From NCBI GenBank assembly GCA_024653965.1, contig JANLGW010000024.1:18255-82254 (forward strand): 64,000 bases of DNA, read 5' to 3'. Numbering within the stretch: the stretch's first letter is position 1; each line of letters starts with the position of its first letter. The translations under genes and the position numbers were made by a program. Source of the DNA: Rhodospirillales bacterium. GTDB taxonomy: Bacteria; Pseudomonadota; Alphaproteobacteria; Rhodospirillales; Magnetovibrionaceae. This document shows, piece after piece, positions 42,543 through 51,192 of the stretch. The notes under the pieces are model-generated. The model saw nothing but the letters and a program-made list of their open reading frames with translations, was not told the DNA's origin and did not search any database.

Positions 42543-43187
42543 TTATTTATGGCACCGGGTGCAGTCCGAGGGCCCTTGGTTGCTTTCATGGCAACGGACA
42601 CAAAAGCCCATGGTGAGCGGCTTCATTTTTTTTGCGACACCGACTTGATTCATGTCGCCATGACACATGGCGCAAACGTCGGGAGCGTTTTTGATATCCA
42701 TTTCAGGATTGTCGAACAGGAACTTCTGCAAGTGCCGTTCGTGGCTGAAATGCACGAAATCAGGCACGTCGTTGACCTTGTTCCACGCCGGGCTTTGATT
42801 GCTCTGCCACATCTGGGTGAGCTTTTCGATTTCAGGTTTGTCGGTGCCCACGACCGTGTGACAGCCCATGCACTTCGCCGTCGGCGGGATGCCCGCGACT
42901 TTCGAACGGCGGGCGTAGGTGTGGCAGTACAGGCAATTGATGCCCAAATCGCCCGCGTGCAGCTTGTGCGAATAGTTGATCGGTTGCTCGACGTCTTTGC
43001 CGGCAAAGGTATCGGTGGGGAACTCGGCTCCCGGCACACGCGGCGCAGGCGCTACACCCGCGCTTTCGGGGTGCAGTTGGCGTTCGAAAATTTGCGCGCC
43101 GAGGACGATCGATGCGCCAACGACAACAGCCGCCACGGCGGCCTGTACCCATGGAAAGGGCTTGCGCTTACTACGCTCAGTGGACAT
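42543..43187 (-). CDS. actA: Alternative Complex III subunit ActA (pentaheme cytochrome c)
   Basis: 214 residues. An N-terminal membrane anchor (AAVAAVVVGASIVLG) is followed by five CxxCH motifs: CLYCH, CMGCH, CAMCH, CVRCH and CTRCH. Cytochrome c7/NapC-like spacing as in ActA. It receives electrons from the ActB iron-sulfur chain. First gene of the act operon, with two perfect dyads in its upstream region. The C-terminus ends four residues after the last heme motif begins, so that motif is almost terminal. Confidence 0.95.
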   Translation of the reverse strand: MSTERSKRKPFPWVQAAVAAVVVGASIVLGAQIFERQLHPESAGVAPAPRVPGAEFPTDTFAGKDVEQPINYSHKLHAGDLGINCLYCHTYARRSKVAGIPPTAKCMGCHTVVGTDKPEIEKLTQMWQSNQSPAWNKVNDVPDFVHFSHERHLQKFLFDNPEMDIKNAPDVCAMCHGDMNQVGVAKKMKPLTMGFCVRCHESNQGPSDCTRCHK

Positions 43188-43211
43188 GGGGTCACGCTCC
43201 CTCTGTAACCC

Positions 43212-43228
43212 GTGACTTTTAAAGTCAC
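43212..43228. promoter_or_regulatory. Perfect palindrome GTGACTTT-T-AAAGTCAC before actA
   Basis: 17-bp dyad with 8-bp arms, 25-41 bases upstream of the actA start codon. Either an operator or an mRNA leader hairpin. Confidence 0.5.
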
Positions 43229-43240
43229 ATTAGATTTCCA

Positions 43241-43264
43241 TAATATTACAACTAAGTAATATTA
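43241..43264. promoter_or_regulatory. Perfect inverted repeat TAATATTAC/GTAATATTA before actA
   Basis: 9-bp arms at 43241-43249 and 43256-43264 with a 6-base centre (AACTAA). The AT-rich arms could overlap a -10 element. Operator function is inferred from symmetry and place. Confidence 0.5.
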
Positions 43265-43654
43265 AGTTCTGGTGTTCTTGTTTATTGATGATTTAAGTAT
43301 TCACCAGCAATAGATACATACAGGAAAAAGGATGTTCTGCGCTACTACAAGGTGGTGGGGGCGTTTCCCACCCCTTGGGGCGGGATAAAATGCTGCAACC
43401 GCACAAAACATTAGATTTTTATAGTATTTCCCCTTGGCGGGGCGATGCCGGGCATATCCTGGATTTTTTGTCTTTTTGACGGCTCCGGGTAGGTTTATGA
43501 GAGGCGAGGGGGCGCCAAATTATTTTGCACCTGCGCATAACCCATGAAAAACTTATGGGTATTTGCCGGAGTCCGAAATCGCGCCGGGTGGGTTGCGCGG
43601 GGCGGCGTTGGGGAAAAAGATCGGGTCGCCCTTGCCTTAAACGCTCTTTGGGCC

Positions 43655-44935
43655 TCAAACGCCCTTTTGGATCAGGGCATCGAGTTTTTCCAAACAGGCG
43701 GTGCGGTCGGGCCTGAAATCTTCGGCGTTCCACCATTGTTCAACGGCTTTCAGCAACGCGCCGATGTGTGCGCCGTGATTGACGCCCCGAGCCTGGACAT
43801 CGCGGCCACGCAAGGGAAAGTCGATGGCTTTCCAGGTCTGCGCCGTTTCGATGATGTGCACCCAGGCCGCCGTGCGGTGTTTGGGCAGATGCGCTTCGAG
43901 CGCCAGTTCGGCGGCCCATGCCAGTAACGCGCGATCCATCACTAAGGATGCTCCCACCGCGTGGCAGGCTTGGCGCAGAGCGCGGTCGTCCATGGTTTCG
44001 GTGATTGCAGGCTGAGCCGCGCACATGCCGAGCAAATGGTTGCGTTCGGCGTTGGAAAATTTCAATCGCTCGGTGACGGCCAAAACGGCTTGCGGATCCA
44101 GGCCCGGTTTTAGCAGGGCCGCAAGGCGGCGCACCGGGTCGATTTTGACGCCCTCAAACTTCACGGCGCGTTCCACGAGCCATACCGTCATGCGCAGTCG
44201 CCCGACGTCTCCGGCCTCGGGTAGCACGTACTCCAACACGCGTTCGGCGCGCATTTTGGTGATGGTGTCGGCGGGGTTGGGCGCGGTGAGGATGCGAAAC
44301 AACTCGCCGCGCATGCGCTCGCCGGACAGGGTGGGTAGGTTGGGGGCCAGTTTGCGGCAGGCATCCAGGGCATCGCGGTTCACGGGATAACGGCCATACT
44401 CCGCCAAGAAACGGAAAAAGCGCAGCAGCCGTAGCACGTCTTCCTTGATGCGGGTTTCGGCGTGTCCGACGAATTGGATGTACCCTCGGCCTAAGTCTTC
44501 AAGCCCTTCGTAAGGGTCATAGACGTTGCCTTCCATATCGCACGACATGGTGTTGATGGTGAAGTCGCGTCTCGCCGCGTCTTGGGTCCAGTCGTCGGTG
44601 AAGGCGACCCGCGCGCGTCGACCGTCCGTTTCCACGTCGATGCGCAACGATGTGATTTCAAAATGCATTTGATTGACGATGGCGGTGACGGTGCCGTGGC
44701 TGAGGCCGGTGGGAATCACGCGAATGCCCGCGTCGTCCAGCAGCTTCATGACCCGGTCCGGTGGTTCCGGGGTGGCGATGTCGATGTCTTTTACGGGGCG
44801 TTTAAGAATGGCATCGCGCACGCACCCGCCGATGAACCGGGCCTCGGCTCTTGCCGCCGTGAATGCCGCCATCACTCGCTGCGTTTCGGGGGCGGACATC
44901 CAGGGTTGTGGGGGGATTTTGCCGGTAGGCTCCAC
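43655..44935 (-). CDS. cca: CCA tRNA nucleotidyltransferase/poly(A) polymerase family
   Basis: Adds or repairs the 3' CCA of tRNA; class II, 426 residues. Palm motif RFIGGCVRDAILKRPVKDIDIAT has the catalytic GGxVRD and DxD. RRDFTINTMSCDMEGNVYDPYEG (the RRD-type motif) and ETRIKEDVLRLLRFFRF follow. The C-terminal helical part (from about 230) is alphaproteobacterial in style. It starts with GTG at 44935. Last gene of a DUF1285-NUDIX-DUF6111-cca unit. Confidence 0.94.
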   Translation of the reverse strand: MEPTGKIPPQPWMSAPETQRVMAAFTAARAEARFIGGCVRDAILKRPVKDIDIATPEPPDRVMKLLDDAGIRVIPTGLSHGTVTAIVNQMHFEITSLRIDVETDGRRARVAFTDDWTQDAARRDFTINTMSCDMEGNVYDPYEGLEDLGRGYIQFVGHAETRIKEDVLRLLRFFRFLAEYGRYPVNRDALDACRKLAPNLPTLSGERMRGELFRILTAPNPADTITKMRAERVLEYVLPEAGDVGRLRMTVWLVERAVKFEGVKIDPVRRLAALLKPGLDPQAVLAVTERLKFSNAERNHLLGMCAAQPAITETMDDRALRQACHAVGASLVMDRALLAWAAELALEAHLPKHRTAAWVHIIETAQTWKAIDFPLRGRDVQARGVNHGAHIGALLKAVEQWWNAEDFRPDRTACLEKLDALIQKGV

Positions 44936-44955
44936 GGCCAGTGCTTTCGTTTAAA

Positions 44956-45297
44956 TCATTGGGGTTTGGGGGCGAATTCGCCGGGCACAATCTTGCCGTC
45001 TACAATGTGCGGTGCCTGATAAACGCTGTTGGGCGGGTTTTTAGGGCCAAAGAAAATGCTCAAAATTAAACCTAAAACGACCAAGCCCGCGCCAGCCAAA
45101 ATCAAACGAAACCACGGGGTGCGTATTTCGAAGGCTGCGACTTCTTCGGCGGTGATTTCATCGCTTCCGGCGCTGGCGGAAGCAGCCTTTTGCGCGTGCT
45201 GGGCGGCGATCTGTCGGCGCACCCAGGCGGTCCAGATGAAGTACATCACCGTGGGTAACAGCAGCGGGATAACATAGCTGATGAGAATACGAACCAT
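44956..45297 (-). CDS. DUF6111 family small membrane protein
   Basis: 113 residues with two transmembrane helices: near 5-25 (ISYVIPLLLPTVMYFIW) and near 68-85 (LILAGAGLVVLGLILSIFF). Between them is a charged Ala/Glu-rich loop. It ends in HIVDGKIVPGEFAPK, a conserved tail. Function unknown. Found between the NUDIX and cca genes in many alphaproteobacteria. Confidence 0.8.
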   Translation of the reverse strand: MVRILISYVIPLLLPTVMYFIWTAWVRRQIAAQHAQKAASASAGSDEITAEEVAAFEIRTPWFRLILAGAGLVVLGLILSIFFGPKNPPNSVYQAPHIVDGKIVPGEFAPKPQ

Positions 45298-45341
45298 GGT
45301 CTTACCTCGTTTAATGCATCAATGCGTTGGCGACAGGCTTA

Positions 45342-45974
45342 TCAGGTCGTGCAGAGTGCGTCTATGGGGGCGTCTTGGGGCCTAGTTTTTAACGTTCGAT
45401 ACAGGTCCATCAACATGCCCGCCGTCGCTCCCCAGATATAATAATCCCCATAAGGCATGGCGTAAAAGCTGCGTGGCACGCCTTCGTAAAGGCGTTCATG
45501 TTTATGATGGTTGGCGGGATCGAGAAAAAACGCCAGCGGCACCTCAAATACCTCGTCCACTTCACGGCTGTCGGGGCGGATGTTTAAGGGCGGGCGAACG
45601 GCGCCCACCACCGGGGTAACGTGAAAACCCGTGCGCGTTACGTAATCGTTGAGGCGGCCTAAAACCTCTATCCGTTCGGGGGCAATGCCGATTTCTTCAT
45701 GGGTTTCGCGCAGCGCTGCCGCTGTGGCGTCTCGGTCGGTTCGTTCGATGTGCCCGCCGGGAAAGCTGATTTGCCCGGGGTGATGCTCCAAGTGTTCGGC
45801 GCGCCGGGTGAGCAGTACACCGATGCCCGCCTTGCGTTCCACCAAGGCCACTAAGATGGCGGCAGGCCGCAACGGTTTGTCTGGGCGCAGATCCGGGTTT
45901 AAGTCGTGATCGCCACGCTCATCGGGGATACGTCGCGCCTGCAGGCAGGCTCTGATTTGGGCAATGTCCATCAT
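45342..45974 (-). CDS. CoA pyrophosphatase-like NUDIX hydrolase
   Basis: 210 residues. The Nudix box (GGHIERTDRDATAAALRE onwards to THEEIGI) is preceded by LTRRAEHLEHHPGQISFPGG, the LLTKRS...GQISFPGG extension typical of NudL/CoA diphosphatases. Hydrolysis of CoA to phosphopantetheine and 3',5'-ADP is inferred from that signature. Start at the first of two adjacent ATG codons. It lies 7 bases after the DUF1285 gene. Confidence 0.9.
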   Translation of the reverse strand: MMDIAQIRACLQARRIPDERGDHDLNPDLRPDKPLRPAAILVALVERKAGIGVLLTRRAEHLEHHPGQISFPGGHIERTDRDATAAALRETHEEIGIAPERIEVLGRLNDYVTRTGFHVTPVVGAVRPPLNIRPDSREVDEVFEVPLAFFLDPANHHKHERLYEGVPRSFYAMPYGDYYIWGATAGMLMDLYRTLKTRPQDAPIDALCTT

Positions 45975-45981
45975 CGGACCA

Positions 45982-46572
45982 TTATGCCCGTAGGTTTGGC
46001 ATCTGGCCCAGGGGAAAAAATAGGCCCGAACTCCACACGCCGAACAGATCTTGCCCGTTTTGCGGCTCGGTCACGCCCAATTCCATCAAATCGCAATAGA
46101 TCGCCCGATTGATTTTAACTTTAAGCGATCGTTCGTCGGTGACGTAAGGGACGAGCTCGCCGGAGGCGGGGCTTTCCGAGATGGATAAGGGGGTTGCGGC
46201 TTCCACGCTCACTAGACTATCGACATTGGTGCAAAAGCTGATGACCTGGTCGCGTCCTTCGCCACAAACGAACATGTCCACGGCGATGAAGGGCGCGTCT
46301 TCGACTTCGATGCGGCCAAGTTCTGTCGGCGTGACCAGCCAGTGGCGTCCGCGCGCGTCCAGCATCAGCATGGAGGCGAACAGGCACACCATGGTCTTGC
46401 GCTCGATGCGGCTCTGGTTGTAGTGCCATCGGCCATGGGCATCGATGCGGATGTCCAAGTCGCCCCGGAAATCGCGCCCGTTCAGTTTTACGGGGGGGAA
46501 ACACATTTCTCCGCCGTCCGTACGGGAATCCGTGTGGAGAGATGCATCGACCTGAGGTGTGTGCTTACGCAT
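45982..46572 (-). CDS. DUF1285 domain-containing protein
   Basis: 196 residues, soluble, no signal. Family marks: DLDIRIDAHGRWHYNQSRIERKTMVCLFA (seen as pieces IRIDAHGRWHY and RIERKTMVCLFASML), RHWLVTPTELGRIEVEDAPF and INRAIYCDLMELG. Structures of this family are two small beta domains; function unknown. The first gene of the operon leading to cca. About 25 extra residues precede the conserved part. Confidence 0.85.
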   Translation of the reverse strand: MRKHTPQVDASLHTDSRTDGGEMCFPPVKLNGRDFRGDLDIRIDAHGRWHYNQSRIERKTMVCLFASMLMLDARGRHWLVTPTELGRIEVEDAPFIAVDMFVCGEGRDQVISFCTNVDSLVSVEAATPLSISESPASGELVPYVTDERSLKVKINRAIYCDLMELGVTEPQNGQDLFGVWSSGLFFPLGQMPNLRA

Positions 46573-46681
46573 TCATTCTGCCCAAAATTCCCCTAACCTG
46601 AGTGGTGATATGGGGAGAGCGGGGTCGTTCGGAAAGGACTTTATCGTGCGTTAAGTCTATTTTCCCGTTCAGAGCCTGAGC

Positions 46682-47587
46682 TCACGGCGGCGTGTTTTTG
46701 AACCACTCCGCCAAAAAATCGACGAAGGCGCGAACTTTGGGTGAAAGGTTGCGGCTGGAAGGATAGACCGCATGCACGGCTAGGGGCGCGGGCAGGAATT
46801 CTTCCAATGCGGGCGTCAGCAAGCCTTGATCCAAAGCCTCGCGCACGATGAACGAAGGCCCGAAGAAGATGCCCAGTCCGTCGATGGCGGCGGCGCGGAT
46901 CAGGCTGTCGTGGTTGGTGGTCAGCGCGCTGTTGACCTTGATGGAAAACGGCGCGCCGTTTTCCTGAAAGCCCCATTCTCCGGGTGTGCTTAGGTATGAA
47001 TACATGATGCAGTGGTGCTGGTTTAATTCGGGCGCCAATTCACGCGGGTGCCGGAGCTTGCCGTGTGTTTGCCAATACGCGGGCGATGCGCACAGCGCTA
47101 GCGGCACCGGGGCGATTTTACGCGCGATCAGGCTTGAATCTTTAAGCTGGGAAATACGCACCGCGACATCGAATCCATCGTCGATCAGGTTGGTCATGCG
47201 GTCCGAAAATTCGACGTTTACATGAAGGCGCGGAAAACGCGCGATAAAAGTAGCCAGGGCTTGCGTGAGGTGCGTTGCGCCGAAGGTGTGCGGTGCGCTG
47301 ATGCGGATGTTGCCGCTCAATTGTGCGCCTGTGGGTGAGATGGCTTCTTGCGCGTCTTTAAGGTCTTGGAGAATTTGCCGTGCGCGTTGGACAAAAATCC
47401 GTCCTTCGTCCGTTAGGTTCAACGTGCGCGTGGTTCTCTGCAAAAGGCGCACACCCAGTCGGTCTTCCAGGGTTGAGACTTGTTTGCTGATGGCGGCCTT
47501 GGATGCACCCAGTTCGCGTGCTGCTCCTGAAAAACTTTCGGCATCCACCGTCGCCACGAAGGCTTGCATGCCGGTAATCAGGTCCAT
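46682..47587 (-). CDS. LysR family transcriptional regulator
   Basis: 301 residues. Winged HTH at the N-terminus (FSGAARELGASKAAISKQV, residues about 19-37) and a periplasmic-binding-like effector domain. The pattern RLLQRTTRTLNLTDEG is typical of the CrgA/DsdC-like subgroup. Divergent from wrbA with a 113-base gap, so it probably controls wrbA-doxX-pirin in response to a quinone or electrophile. Related LysR-DoxX-pirin regulons (YhaK/QseD-like) support this by analogy only. Confidence 0.92.
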   Translation of the reverse strand: MDLITGMQAFVATVDAESFSGAARELGASKAAISKQVSTLEDRLGVRLLQRTTRTLNLTDEGRIFVQRARQILQDLKDAQEAISPTGAQLSGNIRISAPHTFGATHLTQALATFIARFPRLHVNVEFSDRMTNLIDDGFDVAVRISQLKDSSLIARKIAPVPLALCASPAYWQTHGKLRHPRELAPELNQHHCIMYSYLSTPGEWGFQENGAPFSIKVNSALTTNHDSLIRAAAIDGLGIFFGPSFIVREALDQGLLTPALEEFLPAPLAVHAVYPSSRNLSPKVRAFVDFLAEWFKNTPP

Positions 47588-47700
47588 GGCTATTGTCTCC
47601 TATTTGGAAACAGTATTATTCAATTTAGCAATATTGTCTACGAATATGGCGACGATTACGTTAGTCCCAGTACTTCCCCCCCTTTGAGGAGCGCTGAGAC
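47588..47700. promoter_or_regulatory. Divergent LysR/wrbA control region
   Basis: 113 bases, AT-rich. CAATATTG at 47629-47636 is a perfect 8-bp palindrome, within AATTTAGCAATATTGTC; together with ATTNNN-type flanks it could be a LysR T-N11-A site. GAGGAG before wrbA at 47686-47691 is a good Shine-Dalgarno. Confidence 0.4.
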
Positions 47701-48303
47701 ATGAGCAAGATTTTAGTCGTTTATTACAGTTCCTACGGCCACGTGGAAACCCTGGCCCAGGCCATCGCCGAAGGTGCCCGCACCGTGGCGGGTGCCGAAG
47801 TGACCTTAAAACGCGTGCCTGAATTGGTGCCCGACGAAGTCGCCAAATCTTCGGGCATGAAGCTGGCCCAGTCGGCCCCCATCGCCGACCCGTCGGAGCT
47901 GGGCGATTATGACGCCATCATTTTTGGCACCCCCACCCGCTTTGGCAACATGGCGGCGCAGATGCGCAATTTTCTCGATCAGACGGGCGGGCTGTGGATG
48001 AAGGGCGCGTTGGTCGGCAAGATCGGCAGCGTGTTCGCCAGCACGGCGACCCAGCATGGCGGGCAGGAAACGACGATCACCTCATTTCATACCACGCTGC
48101 TGCATCACGGCATGGTGATCGTGGGCGTTCCCTACGCCTGCCCGGAATTGACCAACATGAGCGAGATCAGCGGCGGCACACCTTACGGTGCGACCACATT
48201 GGCCGGCCCCGACGGCAGCCGTACCCCATCGACCAATGAATTGGCCATCGCCCGGTTCCAGGGTCAGCACGTGGCGAAATTGGCTGCAAAACTGGCGGCC
48301 TGA
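47701..48303 (+). CDS. wrbA: NAD(P)H:quinone oxidoreductase, type IV (WrbA)
   Basis: FMN-dependent two-electron quinone reductase, 200 residues. Flavodoxin-like N-terminus [17 protein letters not shown], then [19 protein letters not shown] and [12 protein letters not shown], where the TQHGGQE segment marks Wrb[20 protein letters not shown] near the C-terminus is also diagnostic. First gene of a set with doxX and pirin under a divergent LysR regulator, pointing to a quinone/oxidative-stress response. Confidence 0.95.
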   Translation: MSKILVVYYSSYGHVETLAQAIAEGARTVAGAEVTLKRVPELVPDEVAKSSGMKLAQSAPIADPSELGDYDAIIFGTPTRFGNMAAQMRNFLDQTGGLWMKGALVGKIGSVFASTATQHGGQETTITSFHTTLLHHGMVIVGVPYACPELTNMSEISGGTPYGATTLAGPDGSRTPSTNELAIARFQGQHVAKLAAKLAA

Positions 48304-48342
48304 TCCCAAATACACAAAGAATTCCCCAAAGGAGTAACAACC

Positions 48343-48750
48343 ATGACGACGACCTCCCCAAATCGTGACGACTACGCGGCCTTGGTGCTGCGCCTGGGCC
48401 TGGGCGGCATGTACCTGACCCACGGCCTGATCAAACTTTTTGTGTTCACGCCCGCAGGCACGGCGGGGTTTTTCGAATCCCTCGGATTTCCGGCGTTCCT
48501 TGCTTATCTGGTCATGGCCGCCGAAATCGGCGGCGGGGCGCTGTTGATCGCAGGGCTGTTCACCCGGTGGGTGGCGCTGGCCTTGATCCCGGTTTTGCTG
48601 GGCGCTTTGCAGGTTCACTTCGCCAGTGGGTTTATGTTCAGTTCCCAAGGCGGCGGCTGGGAGTATCCGGCGTTTTTGATCCTGACTTCGGTCAGCTTGG
48701 CGTTGCTGGGCGATGGGGCATACTCTTTGTACACGTTGAGAAAAAAGTGA
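48343..48750 (+). CDS. DoxX family membrane protein
   Basis: 135 residues with four transmembrane helices. DoxX motifs are LVLRLGLGGMYLTHGLIKLF and AGFFESLGFPAFLAYLVMAAEIGGG. Members often sit with pirin and quinone reductases and respond to thiol or quinone stress; the molecular activity is not known. It has a good ribosome site AAGGAG at 48330-48335 and lies 39 bases after wrbA. Confidence 0.92.
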   Translation: MTTTSPNRDDYAALVLRLGLGGMYLTHGLIKLFVFTPAGTAGFFESLGFPAFLAYLVMAAEIGGGALLIAGLFTRWVALALIPVLLGALQVHFASGFMFSSQGGGWEYPAFLILTSVSLALLGDGAYSLYTLRKK

Positions 48751-48769
48751 TGGCAAAAGGATTGAGACC

Positions 48770-49474
48770 ATGATCACCGTAACGCCCTTTGAAGATTTTG
48801 GTCATCAAGATCACGGCTGGCTCAAAGCCTGCCATCACTTCAGTTTCGCCGATTATTATGATCCTGCGCGTATGGGTTTTGGCGTATTGCGGGTCTGGAA
48901 CGATGATTTCATCAAGGCCGGAACCGGGTTCGGCGAACACGGTCACCGCGATATGGAAATCATCACCTATGTGCGCCGGGGCGCGGTCAGCCATGAAGAC
49001 AGCCTGGGCAACGCCGGGCGCACCGAAGCGGGTCAGGTCCAAGTGATGAGCGCGGGCACCGGCATCCGCCACGCCGAATTCAACAACGGCGATGAAGACC
49101 TGACGCTGTTTCAAATCTGGATCGAACCCGACGCCATCGGCCACGCGCCCAGATGGGATACCCGCACCTTCGATCGCAGCCATTCCAGCGGCGGCTTTCA
49201 GACGCTGGTCTCGGGGCTCGGTGGGCAAGAGCATAACGATGCGCTGTTTATCCACCAAGACGCGGCGCTGATGGCTGCCGTGCTGGATGTGGGCGAGCAG
49301 GCGATGCTCGAGATCAAACCCGGCAGGCATGTCTATGTCGTGCCCGCCCGGGGTGAGATTGAGCTTAATGGCGTGATCGTGCCCGAACGGGGTGCCGCCC
49401 AAGTGGAACACGAAAGCCGCCTGACCCTGAAAGCCGTTCGGGGCGCGGAGGTGGTCATTTTAGATTTGCCCTAA
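48770..49474 (+). CDS. Pirin family protein (YhhW-like quercetinase)
   Basis: Bicupin of 234 residues. The metal site is in the N-terminal cupin: two His in FGEHGHRDMEIITYV, His in VSHEDSLG and Glu in TGIRHAEFN. YhhW/YhaK-type pirins degrade quercetin or sense redox state. It is the last gene of wrbA-doxX-pirin and is followed by a terminator-like hairpin. Confidence 0.93.
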   Translation: MITVTPFEDFGHQDHGWLKACHHFSFADYYDPARMGFGVLRVWNDDFIKAGTGFGEHGHRDMEIITYVRRGAVSHEDSLGNAGRTEAGQVQVMSAGTGIRHAEFNNGDEDLTLFQIWIEPDAIGHAPRWDTRTFDRSHSSGGFQTLVSGLGGQEHNDALFIHQDAALMAAVLDVGEQAMLEIKPGRHVYVVPARGEIELNGVIVPERGAAQVEHESRLTLKAVRGAEVVILDLP

Positions 49475-49476
49475 TT

Positions 49477-49503
49477 AGACCGGCCTTGAAAGCGGTCTTT
49501 TGG
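49477..49503 (+). terminator. Terminator after pirin
   Basis: AGACCG (49477-49482) / CGGTCT (49493-49498) stem followed by TTTT. Short but followed by a U-tract and positioned 3 bases after the pirin stop. Confidence 0.6.
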
Positions 49504-49569
49504 TAAAAAGCAGGGCGCAAGCGCGGGAATTTGCTATGCTTGACGAAAAGCACCCCTGTGGAGGACCCA

Positions 49570-49992
49570 ATGAAAGCTAGCGTAACGTGGACCGGCGGCA
49601 TGTCGTTTGAGGGCAAGGCCGATAGCGGCCATGCCGTTGTCATGGACTCATCGCCTGATTTTGGCGGTGAAAACAAGGGCTCGCGGCCCATGGAGTTGCT
49701 GTTGATCGGCATGGGCGGCTGCACTTCCATCGATGTGATGAGCATACTGAACAAAGCCCGCCAGGACGTGACTGATTGTATCGCCGAACTTTCGGCCGAA
49801 CGCACGGAAAGCATTCCGAAGGTTTTTACCCGCATCCATGTTCATTTTAAGGTCACGGGGCGCGGTCTCGACCCCAAACGGGTTGAACACGCCATCGAGC
49901 TATCGGCGCAAAAATATTGCTCGGCATCCATCATGTTGGGCAAAACGGCGGAGATTACCCATGATTTTGAAATCATCGAAAGCGTGGCTTAA
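49570..49992 (+). CDS. OsmC family protein (YhfA-like)
   Basis: 140 residues. Peroxiredoxin-like OsmC fold with two Cys expected: GMGGCTSIDVMSIL (near residue 58) and AQKYCSASIML (near 118). The Arg typical of the active site is replaced by other residues in the YhfA group, which may not be a peroxidase. I start at ATG 49570, which has GGAGGA 5 bases upstream. Its 3' end overlaps the next gene by 32 bases. Confidence 0.9.
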   Translation: MKASVTWTGGMSFEGKADSGHAVVMDSSPDFGGENKGSRPMELLLIGMGGCTSIDVMSILNKARQDVTDCIAELSAERTESIPKVFTRIHVHFKVTGRGLDPKRVEHAIELSAQKYCSASIMLGKTAEITHDFEIIESVA

Positions 49993-50665
49993 GGGCCTTG
50001 CCAGTGCGGCGGCCTTGCTGGCGCTAGGCGCGTGCGCGGCGTCGCAAAGCACCGTCGACAATCCTATTTTGCGCAAGTTCCAGTGGTTTTCGTATCTGGA
50101 GGGCGGCGATTTCAAACAGACCTGCACGCCCGGTGCGCCGGGGCGTTACCGCGTGGTTTATAACGCCGTGTATACCGAACAGGTGCGGGTCTATGATCTG
50201 GACGCCGCAAGCGGGGTTTTGGATGCACGATTGATCCTGCCGGTGGATCTGAGAAATTTCGAGGTCGAGGGCGTATCCGATTTGCTCAACCCTTGGCGCG
50301 GTAAACAGGCGACGCGCAAACTGGCCCCGGCGGAGGTCGAGGCTATCGTCGCGGCGCTTGATGCGGATGGCGCGTTCGGCCCGCCTGCCGTGGGCACCGA
50401 TCTGCCGTCGATGGGATTTTTCTGGACCATCGCTTCCTGCCATGAAGGGGCTTATCACTTTACGGGCCTGGCTTGGCCGTCCGTGGCGTGGAATGGGACG
50501 CGTTTTGACGATGCGTTGTTTGCCTTCGACCCCATTGCCGACGCCGTCAATCCACCGCGCAAAACCAATCTTTGGCGCGATAAACGCCGCGGGCATTTTG
50601 AAGATCCGCAAAAGCAAAATGAATTCATCATCAAGGTAGGCGAAGACGGCTTGGCTGAATTCTAG
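49961..50665 (+). CDS. Predicted lipoprotein, unknown function
   Basis: 234 residues from ATG 49961, with GGAGA 8 bases upstream. N-terminal signal ending in lipobox LGAC (LASAAALLALGACAAS). No known domain is recognised; the mature part has two or three Cys (CTPG, ASCHEGA) and Trp-rich motifs (RKFQWFSYLEGG, GLAWPSVAWNG). The first 32 bases overlap the OsmC gene in another frame, so translation may be coupled. Likely exported and membrane-anchored. Confidence 0.75.
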   Translation: MILKSSKAWLKGLASAAALLALGACAASQSTVDNPILRKFQWFSYLEGGDFKQTCTPGAPGRYRVVYNAVYTEQVRVYDLDAASGVLDARLILPVDLRNFEVEGVSDLLNPWRGKQATRKLAPAEVEAIVAALDADGAFGPPAVGTDLPSMGFFWTIASCHEGAYHFTGLAWPSVAWNGTRFDDALFAFDPIADAVNPPRKTNLWRDKRRGHFEDPQKQNEFIIKVGEDGLAEF

Positions 50666-50759
50666 CCTCGGTGTTGTAAGCATGGCTCGGCAAGGGTAAA
50701 CTGGTTAACGCCAGAGCAAACAATGCGATACACCAAGGTTTAGAATAAGGGGCGCCAGA

Positions 50760-51131
50760 ATGCCATATGTGATGCGCAACGCCGAAGGGCGGATTGTCGC
50801 GGTATTGAGTGAAGAAGTTCCCGGCTCGGAAATGGTCGGTTCCAACGATCCGGGTTTGCAGACCTTTTTGCATACCGACAGCCCGGAACAGCGCGCCCAG
50901 CGCGAGCTGATGGAATCGGACTTAGGGCTGATCCGCGTCATCGAAGATTTGATCAACGTGCTGATCGAGCGCGGCGCCATTATGTTCACCGATTTTCCTG
51001 AACCGGTGCAGAGAAAACTGCTGGCGCGCAGCGGCATGCGCAAAGAGTTCTCCTATATGGATGATTTGTTCAACGACGAAAACAATACCTTCCTGCCGCC
51101 GCCGGATGGCGAAGGCGAAGGGTTTTTGTGA
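50760..51131 (+). CDS. Small conserved hypothetical protein
   Basis: 123 residues, soluble, acidic. MPYVMRNAEGRIVAVLSEE is a short beta-hairpin-like start, then a helical part (LMESDLGLIRVIEDLINVLI) and DFPEPVQRKLLARSGMRKE. I recall short proteins of this pattern in Rhodospirillales, sometimes mislabelled as tryptophan synthase beta-like, but no function is known. The C-terminal ~20 residues are disordered (PPPDGEGEGF). It ends before a strong terminator. Confidence 0.75.
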   Translation: MPYVMRNAEGRIVAVLSEEVPGSEMVGSNDPGLQTFLHTDSPEQRAQRELMESDLGLIRVIEDLINVLIERGAIMFTDFPEPVQRKLLARSGMRKEFSYMDDLFNDENNTFLPPPDGEGEGFL

Positions 51132-51153
51132 GTTTTTGGGGCATGATGCGTGC

Positions 51154-51179
51154 GGGGGGGCTTCGGCCCCCCTTTTTTT
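51154..51179 (+). terminator. Rho-independent terminator
   Basis: GGGGGGC-TTCG-GCCCCCC hairpin (51155-51172, stable UUCG loop) followed by seven T. Ends the transcript from the small protein gene and insulates the following toxin-antitoxin module. Confidence 0.95.
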
Positions 51180-51192
51180 GCATTTCTAAATG

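Larger units (their letters stand above)
43188..43654. other. Intergenic region upstream of the act operon
   Basis: 467 bases between actA and the cca stop, both read leftward. The left half (43200-43330) is AT-rich and carries two dyads (separate entries). The right half is GC-rich, with ACCCAT/ATGGGT arms at 43540-43560 and no gene I can support. A cca terminator was not clear. The act promoter must lie here; I could not place -10/-35 boxes confidently. Confidence 0.5.

Noticed and set aside
41667..43208. Plus-strand 513-codon open frame opposite actA/actB1
   Set aside because: The minus strand encodes five CxxCH hemes and a Mo-family protein in order; the plus frame is a shadow of a GC-rich gene with no domain.
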